Shown here piece after piece: positions 1 to 13,470 of a stretch of DNA of 64,000 nucleotides (its first letter is position 1; each line of letters begins with the position of its first letter). The notes beneath the pieces are model-generated. The model was not told the DNA's origin, ran no database searches, and saw nothing but the letters and a program-made list of their open reading frames with translations. The translations under genes and the position numbers were made by a program. The stretch comes from Cinclus cinclus (taxonomy: Eukaryota; Chordata; Aves; Passeriformes; Cinclidae). The stretch is from NCBI RefSeq assembly GCF_963662255.1, contig NC_085049.1, positions 49,732,837 through 49,796,836 of the forward strand. Reading direction: 5' to 3'.

Positions 1-3000
1 CAGTGTGTTAAGTTTGGTATCTCTTGAATATCAGGTGGAATTTCTGGTCTTGGGCCTGTGTTCTGCTTTTCCAAAATCATCTCATGTGATAAATATGCTT
101 GGGAAAGCACGTCTACATTTTTAAGAGCATGTTTTCTCCTGAACTATATATACACAGAGCTATGGCCTCTTGATAAGATACTGTATTAAACACTATAATA
201 CACCAAAGTTCAGAAGACCATAGGGTAGTTGACAGCAGGCTGATTTTCTTATCTATCAATCTAGTTGACTCAAAAAATATTAACACTGTGTTAATAGCAA
301 CTTTTATCTTTGATAGTTAATTTAAAAAATTGGTTAAGAGACATTCTTAATAACCGGAAAGCAAGAGAATTTGAGAACTGCCTAAATAGTAGTGCTTGTG
401 AGGGACAGACCCCCAAAAAACCACTGGTTGTGGAAGAACACCATGGATGCGATGTATACATACCACAACTTCAAGTTTACAATAAACTTAGATTCTTCTA
501 AAACAAGATTGTTTGAGCAAAGGAATCACAAAAGCCCATTTTGTTATAGGACTATGACAGACATTTGAGTAATCCCAACAATCTTACACCCATGATCACA
601 GAGTATATACTGTATATAATCTTCAGTCTGACTGAGTGCAAGATGACTAAAGTTCTTTTGTGAATGTCAACAGGACAAGTCAGTATAGATACCTGTGATA
701 CAGGGAGGTCAAAATGGCTGAAAATTACCTTTGAGAGGAAGGCATGTGATACATTATTGTTCTTACTGGAAGCACTCACACGTCTATATTATGTAAGTTG
801 TTGCCTGCAGCTACTGAATTTCGACAACTGAGTTTGAAAAAGCTGCTTTGTGACAACCAGTCTGTATTAATGAGCTATTTATATCAGAGGGAATGTGGTC
901 ATTCAAGGTTGCTGGCATTCTGAATATTTTTACATGATAAGCTCTCATTAGCCTTTGAGCAGTTACATGTTTGCATTGAGAAAACCCTTGGGGTCTATTT
1001 TCAAAACCAAACTTTGTATCATTTTCACAATTGTTGCAGCAATCCCCTTCCATGAAGTAACACTGCATGGATGTTGCCACATGACGCCATAGGGATGCTA
1101 ACCCATTAAAAAGCATAAACCTGTAAATGAAATTCAATCTTGTTTAAGAAATATTACAAATGTTGGCTTTAGCATTTTCACTAAGGATATTTTATTTAAA
1201 TGTTTCCTTCTTTAGGGGATGGAGGTTACAGAGGAAAGTAGGTCAGTTCTACCGAAGTGAAAAAACTGATCCGAATACTGATGCATTAAGCTGTCCTTAG
1301 GCAGTAGGAAAAAAAACCAGCATGGGCCTGAGACATTGTTAAAAATAAATTAAGTACAATCACTGCAAAGGTATAATAGTTTAATTTAGGATTGAATACT
1401 TTATGAAGGTTCAAGTTGAAGTGGAAATTTTTTCTTATTTCTTTTGTGTGTAAAACAGTGGTGTGCACTCTGCTCTGACAGTATCTGTAGTGGTGTCAGA
1501 AATTTGACCCAGGTTTTGGTCCCTTAAGTCTTGCCATATGATGCTGCGACTGTCCAAGAAATAACCCAACAGGGGTTACAGGCTGGGGCCAGAATCTCTT
1601 TCCTGCCTTATGTGTGAGCAGAAGTATGTAGCAGATGTACCCGAAAATGCCATGCTGTCACATCCTCTGCACATATTGGGTGAGTCAATTGAAACACGCC
1701 TGGTGTTGCTGCCAGAACACACAAGACCTGTGTGTCCTCTGTGTGCCCTCTCTTCCCTCCAGTATCAATTCTGTCTGAAGTCAGTACGAAGTTGCTTAAC
1801 ACTCTTTTAAGAATAAGGAAAAATAGACTTTTATTTGCAAGTAAAAACTACTTATATGAGGAACAAGAAAAATATAATTGGATCATTTGGTTTATTTCCT
1901 ATCTTTTGCACACTGCTCTAAGTCATTGGGAACTATGACCTGGCATCTTTAAAACAGTGTTACAGGTGTTGCAGAAACTGTATCTTTTGCAACCACTACA
2001 CCTTAGCAAAATACAGTCCTAAAAGTCTCTTTTGCTGTTTCTCCTGCAATATACTGGGATAAAAAGAAATACCAACATGTGAGATTAGTTAATTCCCTTA
2101 AGACCATTTTGAACTCTCAGCTTATAATTTAAAACTCTCTAAGACCTCACTGCCAGTTACTTTTGAGTTTAAAAAATACACCAAGCATTAATAAACACTT
2201 ATTTCCTCCATTTTATCAGTAAGTCTGGATATTCTATTGAGGCTGACCTGTGCAACAGCCATTTTCCAAACTTTAACAGATTTGTCAAAACCTTGCCAAA
2301 ATGAGCACCTGGATGAAACATGACATCATCATGCAAGCTCACCTCAAATGTTCCTATCAAGCTGAGAAGGCAGGAAGCTACTGATGCTTGTTTTAAATGA
2401 CAACAAAAATAAAGATGAAATAGTGTTTTAAAACAGTTCTACGAATTATTTTCTTAAAAAAATGGAGATTGAGTAGCATTTCTCAGGAATCTCATCAGTG
2501 ACATCAGTTAAGCGGCAGCAGAGGGATATTGAGGCTACATCAAGGCAAAAAAAGGTGCAGTAGCTTCCAACAATGTGTCACTGATTAATATTACTCACTA
2601 GTTAACCTGGCTGCTGATTCCTCTCAAGAGGAAGAAGTAGGCTTGAGATGAACTGCAGCAGAAGTTTTTCTGCTAATTCTAAAGAGGTTTATGTAATCAA
2701 ATAGGATACTGCAACAATAAACTAAAGTGATAATGTGAGCAAACAAAAAAGATGCTGAGGTGCACCACACACGTTCCACTGGAGTCACCTTCTGTAGCAC
2801 ATACAGCTGCAGCTGTGTGCAAAACGAGAACACCACCTGAGCACCACTCAGTAAGTATGATACAGCCACCCAGATACATCACACAAGACATGGGATTGTT
2901 TCTGTTCTGTCCATTGCAGGAAGCACTGAAGTATTTATTTATCTGTTGTGAAAGGCACAGTTACACAAGCAGAGCATAACAATGATTAGACATATAGCCA

Positions 3001-6000
3001 TCAGCCAACTCTAAACATTGATCTTTAATCAAAACCAGTGGGAGAAAGCACCCATTAAAGACCAATGATACAATCTGGTTCCAGATTCTAGAGTGCTCTA
3101 TCTGTGAAATCTATGTATTTAGCTCTAGGCAGCTAAAAAAACAGGTGAAAACAGCAGCTGTTTTAAATCTCCTGCAGTGAAGTCATGAAAGTGGTAGGAA
3201 CTTAGTAATTGCTCAGAGACTAAATAAAGCCTTCCCTCAGATAAGGCTTGGACAGCTTGGTATATTCATATAATTGCCATTAATGAAGGCCATCTGCTGA
3301 GTTACAAGGTAATCATTTGCAAAAGTTCTCATTCATGCCATCCAGGGCTTGCCAGCATGTAATGCTTCAATCAGTTATGGCAAAAGTGGCAACAGAAACT
3401 ACATTGTTTTTCAAAATTGGAGTAATTTTGGATTACATTTACACTAAAAAACAGCATATATTTTAACAACGTAGGGTAATTTAAAAAAGAAAAAAAGTTC
3501 TGTGTTTACTGCTAACTTGAGCTTTTCAGCTGAACTTCCTCAATGCCTAATCCAGCATGGTGGTAAGGCAGCTCATCTTTAGAAATCTGATTTTTTTTTA
3601 TTATCTAATTAACATATGTTACAAATCCTTCTCTCAACTCATCATTACGAGTACAGTACTTGCCACCGGGAGGCAGAAGACAAAATTCTGTAAAACTTGA
3701 ATACATTGCTACTCTGCTATACCATCATATTTGAGTCAAGCTAAGTAATGCCCTTTCCTATCAGTGATGGAAGTATGCATTTAGTGGAAAGTGACATCAT
3801 TATTGTATGTGGCTTTTCATTGCTGGGACAGTGGAAATGAAAAAGGGATGGAAAGGTACAGCAGAAGATTCTTGTAAATGCTACACAACCCCGAATTCAG
3901 GTAAACTGAATTGGTTTGGTTGACATTATAAAACACTCCAATATCTAAAAAAAAGCCAAATAAACTAACAACAAAACTTTACAATTAGCATCCAGAAACA
4001 CAAATTTTATTGAAAAGTTACAAATAAATCAGTGCACAAACATACAAACACCTGAATGAAACTGGTCGATTTGCACAATTCCCTATTTGCTACTTCAGGA
4101 GTCCTACTACTAAACTAATGGTGCAGTGATTCTGAATAAACTGTCAGGAACACTAGAACAAGTTGTAACAAGGTATCAGATTAGCCTAAGGAGAACTCTG
4201 CTTCCCAGCCAGTCTAATGAGGCATCATGCCAATATAACCATACCGTTTTTGTGACCTGAGGAACAAATCTGAACTGATAAATCTCCGTCACTTTACTCC
4301 TATGCGTTGTCCTATTGCCCTTTTGTTTACTAATTGCCTTATTAGTAAGTCAGACATATCACTTCTGCTCAATCTGACCAACAGTTCACTTTGCAGGGGT
4401 AAATGTGACAGCAGGGGATCTTTACACGTCAGGCTTCCTACTGAGCTTTAATCACAGTTCTGTGCTGTGAATTATAGCAGCAAGTCTTCTCAATACATTT
4501 TTTCCCCCAGCTTGCATCTTATAATTTAAAAACTTCAAAAGCTGGGCTTGGCCTGTGGAGATGACAGACTGACCAGAATTGTATTTCTCCTCCTGCAACC
4601 AATATGCAGCTTCCAGCAAAAATAAAGCGTTAACACAGGGCAGAATTTGGACTCTGGGGCTTACCGTGGTGCCAACTGAGAGAATTTGGCCTGGTGCACC
4701 TCCATTTTTATAAGGACTCGTGAGGCAGAAAACAATGAAATTCTGCTTTCAGAGACTAGATCTGGGATGTGAAAGAATAGCATTATATTGCAAACTGAAC
4801 AAATTTTCAGATTCTTGAAAAACAATAAAAACAGGTACTTAAATGATTCCTACATTAAAACCATAAATTATTAATTTAATAAAAGAATTAATGAGGATTT
4901 TTGTCTGAGTCCAGTTAATACCCAGATTATTATATTCAGTACAGCCCTGTAAAAACAGAGTGCACCACCACATTGGGACATCTGAAGTGAATGAACATCT
5001 TAGGGTTGCAGCCAGCCTTCTGCTGTCACACATGGCATCACAGTATAGTGATAATCACAGTACTGCCACATTCAGTTTTCACTACCCAGTAGCTTTCTTC
5101 TGGTCCGTTAATATTTGCAAAGACTTATATCAGAGTTAATATTGGAAAGTGTGAGTGGAGAGCTTGAGGAAATGACCAGGTAAAAACACATTGCACATCA
5201 GCAGCACTGGGATTCTGGGCTTCTAGATTGCTAAACCATGGAAATGAAAATGAGTAATTAAAAGAAATAATTCCAAAATATTCACTAGGCTTATTAACTA
5301 TCCTACCTAATATATAATGGAACTATGATGTTACTACTGTGGAACATAAGCAAATATATCTCTAAAGTAAATAGGGAGCATCAGGACCTCATAAAAAATA
5401 TGGGTCGGTGCTCTGCCATTGCCATTTTTATGCCTGTAAGTCAACAGGGGTCTTTAAATGTTCAGGATGCCCTGTTTATATTTTATAGCAAGCTTAAAAA
5501 AAGTTTTAAACTACTGAGGTAGGAACTGAACAATTTTCAAAGACAACAGGCTTTCCCAAAGACTAATTTCATACAAGATGGACAAGATTAGAGTACTTTG
5601 TGTTGATTGCTTTCCCTTTGTCAGCTACCGAATCCTACAGAATTGCTTTTCTGTGTCGATGTGATATTTTGATGGGAGTCATAACAATATAAAATAATGG
5701 TTACTTTTGTGTGTCTGGTTGCTACATCACATTTTTATCTGATTAATTTTGGCATTGATTCACCAATGGTATTCCCTAGTCAGATCTTATTTCAAATAAT
5801 ATCCACACAGAAAAACTTTAGATTTAACCTTGAAATGGAAAATTGAGTAGCAAAGGCAAGCTGGGAGAAAAATGAAATACACCTGAATATTACATATTTA
5901 ACACAGAGAAATGGAAACCAGGGAATCAACCGGAAAGAAAACTTTGCTCACCAGGAGATGTAAGTGTTTATGAAACTGTATTGTTATTCTCCTGGTGCTT

Positions 6001-9000
6001 GACCACCAATCATCAGATATTTGCAGTAAATGAAATTCACATTAACTGCTAAGGCATGTCACATTTTCTTGTTGATGACCCACCGTGCTTTGCTCAGCTT
6101 TTTATTCAATCATCTGTGCCCACAGGTCCTTAGGGTTTCTTGCCAGACCAGAAGTTCACCTTATCTTACAGTTCTTACAAGTTCTAGGTTGTCTGGTTTT
6201 ATGTTGCATATGAATGTAACTTCTCAGTAGTTCAATTATGCATTCACTTTCACAGCCCTTCATTTATTCCAGTAATCCCCTGGAAATCAGACGACTATAA
6301 CACAGCAACAGCTTTAAATAAATAGTAAAAGCATTTAGAAGGGTAAAGGACTTAATGGTATATTGGAAAAGATTTGTGCAAGTTTTATCAGACGACAAAG
6401 CTACAGAAGGCTAATTAATCTTCAGGCAGTTAGGGAGCTTTTAAAATAATTAATTTTAAAACACAGTTAAATTTTTTTCCAAATTGACTTTTAGTGTGAT
6501 CAGACTTTGGATAACTTGTTTTCTGGTCTAGGGGTATTCAGGTGAAAAGGAAATACTGAGGTCATTATACATTTCAATTATTTCCATTATTTTCAGAGCT
6601 AATCCATATTCCTGCCTAGTGCCAGACAGAATATTTCAGTTGGTGGCACTTATATTTAGCTAAGTGAGAACCATTAATCACCATTTCCTAACATAGCATC
6701 TTTGAAAAATGCTAAAGTACTTCTATTTAAATTTCATTCACTCAGTCACTTTTAAAAAATTTATTTCTATGGAATATTAGTGTAGGGATTTGAAATTTGA
6801 TTTACTAAATAGATTCCCATAAATACAATTAATTACAGCCATTAGATAGATCCCTACACATTAGATTGGAATGTATGTCATTTAATAACATCTCATACTT
6901 ACAATGGCTTTTGGGTCGTAAAAGTAACCTCCTGCTTCTGTAGTTAAAGAATTCCTACTTGTAGAAGGGACAAGTCACATTTAGATAGTACACTACATAT
7001 TGCATTTCATCTTTGATCCTTTCACCTACACTTAGCCCAGCGCTGTTTTTCTGGGACTTACTTTAACAACCAAACTCACTGGACTGTTAAGTTTACATAA
7101 TTTCTTAGACTGGAGGGTGAAAATTTTTTATTTTACCAAGTTCCTCCATTATGGTGTTTATAGGACTAAGAAAGTCAGTCTTAATCTCTTTTACTAGATT
7201 TTCTGATGAAAGAAAATAAGGCTCAGATCTTGCACTATAGAATGAACCCAGCACAATACAGATCTGAATATCTGCATATATATAAAAAGCAGCCCCTTTC
7301 AGAATTTGCATACTAACACAAAGCCTACCTCCTCATTCCATTTTGATTACTCCTACCTATAGCTCACATCCGGTCTGCTTCACTCCCACTTTTCTCATTA
7401 TTTCCAACTGACTGCCATATATTTTCTTGTAATGTCAGCAACTTTTCTCCTCTAGTCTGTGTAGGTGCTAATAATGAAAATCAAAATCTAGTCACCACAC
7501 TCTCACATAGTGCACTAAGATAAGAAAAGATAAAACAGCTGTCAAGAGCATTTGTAGGGAAATTTCTGTCTAGCCTTAGCTATCTCAAACACACTCAGAA
7601 AAATCTGTGCTGTTCAATAAACTCCAGTGCACATGAAGGACATACAAGAAGGGCATCCCTGATTAATGACATGACACAGCTCAGATACCCTTCCAGCCCT
7701 GTTGCAGTGATTGGAGATGGCTAACAATGTAATGCGACCAAAATATTCCACACTTTTATACATTTTTTTTTAATATACAAGCAATTATTTTCTAAGTTTT
7801 CCAACGGCTCTTCAACTGGTAGAAAAAAGAGGGAGTTACTGTCTAAATATTTGCCAAGGACTTAATGTAACTGAAAAGAAAAGTCACATGTTGAACAACC
7901 TTAAGTACTCGCAATGTACATGTCAATCCTGCCACTCTCCCTAAATGAAAAGATTTATTATTGGGCCTTTTATATTTGAAGACTTTTTTCTAAAAATATA
8001 TTTACATGCACAGCAGTGAATGATAGAAATTTTTGGGTGTAGAAATTTTTGTTCTCTGGTAGTGATATATTAGAAGGATAGGTTATATATATATACTTAA
8101 CAAGAAATACATTTTTTGTTTATGAAGTTGGTAGAACTGTTTATTCATCATCATTCAATTCTTGTGTAACAACTAGTTCCACTCACGTGCTGGTTGTCTT
8201 TACACAATACTCTGTAAAGTCCTTTTGTGTCACTGAGATGATTTTGTCAAGATCTACTTTCAGTTCATTAAACTGAGAATGCATTTTTCTAAGCCAGCTT
8301 CCTAGTTCTTAAAACTTGTGTTTGCTTCTGCTAAAACTGTTTTCCAGAGACTACCATAAATTTGTTAAGATTTCACTGACAATGCTGCAAAGATTCAAAA
8401 CTGCCTTTAACAACTGGAGTACCAGGCTCTGCTGGCTGAAGAAAACCCCAAACAATCCCACAACTTTTCTATGCTCTGTGGTTACTTAAAGAAGCATTTG
8501 ATTTGGTTAAATGAAAGGACTGGTCAGAATATCAACTTCTAAGGGTACACAGTGCCATTATTTATTGTTAGGGAACATTTATTATTTATTGCCATAAAAG
8601 ACCATTCCCTGTAAAAAACCTTGAAAACTTAAATTTCATTAGATGGAAGCCTCTCTCTGATTCTTATATTGAAGAATATATTCCATAAAACAAAGAGTGT
8701 GCTATGTTTTGCTTATTAAACTAATGTCTGTTCATCTCATTTTTCCTTCCAGCCACTTAGCAATCCACTCAATCAATCTGCTGCTGTTGCCTAGTTATCA
8801 GGAGCTCAATTTTGCTACCATTGAGGGAACATTAGATTCCCCACTGTTTTAAAAAATGGAGGGTTAGTTCCAGGCAGTGGACAGATAAACTAAAACAGAA
8901 GTTCTTACAGATTTTCTACTAAATAGATGTTGCCCTCATTAGGACATTTACAGCTGCTTCTGTTTGGCAGGCTGAGTCCTAGGTTTAGTAGGTAAAATAT

Positions 9001-9719
9001 CTGATGCAATGTTGTATTAAACCATGTCTTCTTTCTAAGAAAATTCTAACAGAAGTGTTTAAAGATACTGCTTGTGTGCATGTAGAACAGTGGTGCATCT
9101 TCTCTAGCCCAACTCAAAGAAAACAATTATTATTTATCTGCTGTTGGGCAGAGCTTAGGAAAGCCCTGACCACAGCTGGTAGTGGAATGATCACAGTTCT
9201 TAGCAGTATGACAAGGATTTCTGAGATGAGGAGCAAAGCCCACTGGGACCCAACTGTTGACTTCCAAGGTAAGATTCCTGTCAGCTCAGTGAACTTCAGC
9301 CTTGCCCCTTTTGGCTGTCACTGCATTCTGATTTTATCAGCACATCCCTATCACACACCTGAGCTCACAGGAGCTTGCATTCAAGCTTGCACTGACCCAA
9401 CCTGGCATGTACCCATACTCCAGCACAGTGCTGTATAGGTTACCACAGACCCTCAAACACCAGGAGCAGAATACTAAATTACTAATTAATCACCCTTTCT
9501 CCTCAGCAAGGCTAATTGACTCAGCCTTGATGTCCTGCTGACGCAACTGCTCTGCATCTGCTTTTCAGTAACTTCAACATTCTGCACAGTAGCAGGCAGC
9601 TACAGACACATCTCGCATCCATCATCCTTCACACAACACAGCACTGAAAGGCAAATATGCTTTTCTTTACAGGTGAGGAATGATAGTCTGAGAAATAACT
9701 ATAAATCTCAAATTCATAC
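1..9719 (-). other. LIN7A: LIN7A intron 2, partial (at least 9,719 bp)
   Basis: The intron starts at the exon 2 GTATG donor and runs off the left edge of the window. I searched the minus strand for the next expected segments (VYQYMHET, the ELPKTDEGLGFN start of the PDZ domain, and ISRIIPGG) and saw none. The stretch is AT-rich with scattered homopolymer runs and no CR1 or LTR signature. The longest open frame is a 144-codon plus-strand frame at 9004-9438, antisense to the gene, with no recognisable domain. Paired AP-1/MAF-like motifs lie 175-205 bp past exon 2. Confidence 0.85.
9517..9545. promoter_or_regulatory. Paired AP-1/MAF-like motifs in LIN7A intron 2
   Basis: TGACTCAGC at 9517-9525 contains a full AP-1 core (TGACTCA) with the GC flank favoured by MAF/NRF2-type factors. 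TGCTGACGCA at 9536-9545 is a MAF-recognition-like half. They start 19 bp apart, about two helical turns, and lie just downstream of exon 2 in gene orientation. Such short motifs also occur by chance, so regulatory use is only a suggestion. Confidence 0.25.
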
Positions 9720-9838
9720 CTCTCTGATAGCTGTACAGAACTCACTCTGCAGCACCTTCTTTAGAGACTGTAGCTTGTGTACTGGTACTTCTCCAGATTC
9801 CTGCAGTTTCTCCAGTAATTCAATTGCTCTTGCAACAT
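9720..9838 (-). CDS. LIN7A: LIN7A coding exon 2 (first part of the L27 domain)
   Basis: This 119-bp exon supplies the last two bases of the split Asp codon and 39 further codons. It reads [17 protein letters not shown], then [13 protein letters not shown], then SEFCTAIRE. This is the opening helical part of the L27 heterodimerisation domain and appears unchanged from the LIN7A sequence I remember. The acceptor is strong: a pyrimidine-rich tract ending in CCCCACTCAG occupies 9839 to about 9860. The donor is GAG|GTATG (9719-9715), so the next intron is phase 0 and the next exon should open with the Val of VYQYMHET, which I did not find in the window. There is no frameshift or stop. The plus-strand ORF overlapping this exon is a shadow. 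Confidence 0.97.
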
Positions 9839-12020
9839 CTGAGTGGGGAAAACAAAAGGGATACGGATCAGTATAAACTAATGACTAATAAATTAATAAA
9901 AAGGGCACACTGACTGTCGTTTTAAATTTAAAATTAGCCTTACCAACACATACTGTATTATTCTTCTGTCCTACCAGACTTTGCTAGGCAACAACACTGC
10001 TGCTGAGAGATCCAAACCCCAAAGTACTGACAAACAATGCACATACATGTACAACAGACAGAGGTTCTATCTTAGTAGGAAATATTCTTTGGAACAAAGG
10101 TACAAGTTCAAAGTGTCTAATCTGTATTAGAACTTAAATATTTCTTATTTCCTGCACAAGAGAAAACAGCATGGTAAAAACATAGGGTTTACTTTCAGAA
10201 AATCTGAATAAATGCAACTGTGTCTTTATGTAAGCACTCTCAGGATGACAATAACCAAGAAAAAAAATCTAATCTTTTCTTCTTATAAACCTAAATATCA
10301 ACTCATAAAATTTTCTAGAGGCAGGTAAAGTCTGCTCTCAAAGAATGGGAAGTCTACTAGAGAAGAACAAATGTAAAGCTCTTATCCAGGTCTCCGAAGA
10401 CCTGATCTACTACAAAAAACCCATATGACCCACAGAAATACATGGAGAAATACATGAAACAGTATTTTTGGTGGCCTTACTTCTCCTTAAGTACCTATGT
10501 ATTGCCAAGGGCAAGAACAATGTGTCTCTGAAGAGCAGTCCAGGGGGCTTAAGCCATACTGAATGGTGAGTGGAATTCTGGTCTGGCTGAACAGTACCAG
10601 TATCTTCACTCAATTTTTTTTCTCTTTAACACTAGTTCCTAATTTACACAGCTATTACCAAAACACATTAAATTAAAAAGCCTAAACCAACCCATAAGAT
10701 GCCCAACAATCCTTTATGGCTGGGTACACACAGGAACAAGAAAGAGTGACTGGTCTTATGGAGAGTAGCCTTGTCAAGCAAGGGACACACTGTCTTACAT
10801 TAGGAGTGAACTGAGAAAAACATCCTAGTCAGTCTTCAGGATGATTGATCTTGAACAGAGAGGATTTTCTCCTCTGCCACATAATGGCTGCCTTCCTGCT
10901 TTTCCTTTAAGTTTGCTGGTAGAGTTGAACCTGGCAATGCTGCCATCTTGGCCGTATGGCCATTCTCACATCTTCTTGACTTTTGCATAGCTACCAGAGC
11001 CACTACTGGCAGTTACACTACTCTGCCAAACATAGGTCTGTATCCCAGTGAAGAAAAGAATGCATAGTATTAAATGATAAAACAGTATTTGAGGCATTTC
11101 AATTCTGTGTTTTAAATGCAGAGGCCCCTCCTTTCAACCACACAACTCCAGAATTAGAATGTCTAGAAGCAACCTTATATAATTCTCCTTTCCGATGACA
11201 AAGATTGCACTGTTTGTGACTGGGAGATTATGCTAATTGAAACAGTTCTTACAATCCTTGGCTTGTAACTGAGCTATATTGAGCTATACTGTCTGATGCA
11301 ACAAAGACATGAGAAATCTGGAAATAGAAAAAGACATGACAGTGGACGAGCTGCAATAGGACAAAAATCATAATAATAACTTTGTGTTTATAAGAAAAAC
11401 ATTATTACCCACTGCATCAATGTTAGGAAAAGAGAAGATGACATCTCAAAAAAATTTACAATTTAATTAAAAGAGGCAGGCATCTAGTCTGCATGGTAGT
11501 TTCTGCCTTAGTAGATTAACAAACACCTAAACAACTCTTAAGCTTTTTTAGAGGTATCTGCCAAAAGATAGCTCAAATCGTGAGAGGAAGCACGGCAGAA
11601 AGCACAGTACTTCTTTCAGGGGGATGGTTCCACTTAGTGGGCTGTAGCTTTCATGGCAGAGCAGTCTTGGAGCTCATAGATTTTCAGATGAAACTAACCT
11701 GACCCTGCATTCAAGAACTGCACCTGAGCTTTTGCCCCAAGCAGTGCTTTAGCTGCTACTGGGTGTCCAGTCCATGTTACCAGATCACAGCTATATCAAG
11801 CAAGATCCCTCTAAAACACTTAGTGAAGTGATGATCAGAAAGCTAAAAGGAGATCTGGGATAATAAGGCCATGAAAATCAAGAAAAAATTAGATTCTAGG
11901 GAGAAGAATATGCTTGATAAGAGCTAATACATCAAAGAAAATGGTTTTAAGATTAAAGTAGCAGTAAATACACTTTTAGCAAGAACCATTTCAATAGAGT
12001 GCAAAAGAATGACAAAACAT

Positions 12021-12075
12021 TATCACAGAATCACAGAATCATTAAGGATGGAAACGTAATATGAAAACCTAACAC
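12021..12075 (-). mobile_element. CR1 LINE 3'-end fragment
   Basis: TATCACAGAATCACAGAATC followed by ATTAAGGATGGAAACG matches the reverse complement of a CR1 3' terminus, including the octamer-like end repeat and the start of the 'ggttggaa' block. The similarity fades after about 55 bp. It is the only CR1 piece I can see inside LIN7A. Confidence 0.7.
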
Positions 12076-13421
12076 AATTTTTTATGTTCTTAGTAATAAT
12101 AATGTTACAATGATTTTTTTAACAAAGCTATTGAATGATTTGCATTGGAAATTTTCTTTATCTGCCACACAAGACTTGCAGCTAGTTATGTACTGAATTC
12201 ACACTCCCCAGTTATTACTAATCGGTGCAAAGTGATATATCAGCACAAAGCAATTGTATGATTTATTCTGAAGAAGCTTCAACATCCTACCATCATAGAT
12301 CAGATAAGACTCTGTAATTCAGAGTTATTGACATAATCTAAATCAGATAGACTAGGGTCTTATCCAGTCCAGTTCAGGTAAATTTTGAACTCTTTGCCTC
12401 TCACTTTACAGCTAGAGCTGTAAAAGATAATGCCACAGATGGCAGATTGGTTGCTATTTTGCAGTTGTTTTGAAGTGTTATCACCACACCTGGAAGTTCT
12501 GGGAAACAGCTCACATTTCTGTAGTCCTGAAATAAACTATATCAGATGAAAAATTTGTACTAATTGGAGGGAAACATAAAAAGCTTTAGGTACATTAATC
12601 AATCTAAAAGAGTTAAGTACAGGTCTAAAGATTTCCCTAGGGCATAGGTCAGACTCTAGATGATAATTAATCACTCTTAAAGTGATGAATGTTACAGTGC
12701 AAACAATGAATTCATCTTCTGGTTGAAAAGTCCAGCATGGGTGTTTACTATTTAGCTTCATAAGCAAAACTGGCCACTTAAATTGTCATTTGTATTGACA
12801 ACTATATGAGATTACTTAACTTTTTGACTCAGAAGTGGAGGCAAACAAAAGTAGAATATCCCCAAAGTACTCTGATTTTTCACACCTCTAAATTCATCCA
12901 GCGTGTTAAAATACATGAATGCCGATTCCCCAGTTCTTGCTTTGATTTATTATTCACCTATCCTATTCAGTAACTATAAGCAGTCTTCCTTCTCTTGTCA
13001 CCACTCACTTGTCACCACATAGCTCGCTCAATTTGGCAGTAACTTGTGGGATATTGCTCACAGAAGAGAGAGCAGTATATAAATCACAGAAAGAAAATGA
13101 GGCGAATGTTCAGGGCTAAAGCTGCCGGTTATGAGCTGATGCTTTGTAGGTAGTCTTGCACAGACTACTTCGAGCAGGCTTAAAATGTAAAAACGTGAGT
13201 GGATAAAATATGACCTCATGAAACAGGCTGTATTCCCTTCCCATTAATAACTTTGAAGGGGAAACTTCAGGACAGGTTAAAAAGTGAGATTTAGCAGTGC
13301 ACAAGACCTTAAGTGATGCACAGGCTTCTTCCTGATGGTTTTGTTAAGGTGAGCTCCAGCTAAAACTGGAGTAAGTGCTTGCTCAGAGAAGTGATATGAC
13401 TGGCAATGAGTAACACTTTAA

Positions 13422-13470
13422 AGTTACATTAAATAAAGCATATAGCAGTTACATTAAATAAAGCATATAT
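13422..13470. repeat. Two-copy 25-bp tandem duplication
   Basis: AGTTACATTAAATAAAGCAT followed by ATAGC at 13422-13446 is repeated at 13447 onward with a 25-bp period. The match continues to about 13469. A small inverted repeat follows at 13474-13492 (ATGCTAT, 5-nt loop, ATAGCAT). It looks like a simple local duplication. Confidence 0.85.

Noticed and set aside
9004..9438. 144-codon plus-strand frame near LIN7A exon 2
   Set aside because: It is antisense to the gene inside intron 2, has no domain, and has no sign of its own promoter.
1..9719. Search for LIN7A exon 3 and PDZ exons on the minus strand
   Set aside because: No segment matching VYQYMHET, ELPKTDEGLGFN or ISRIIPGG was seen, so the window is taken to end in intron 2.
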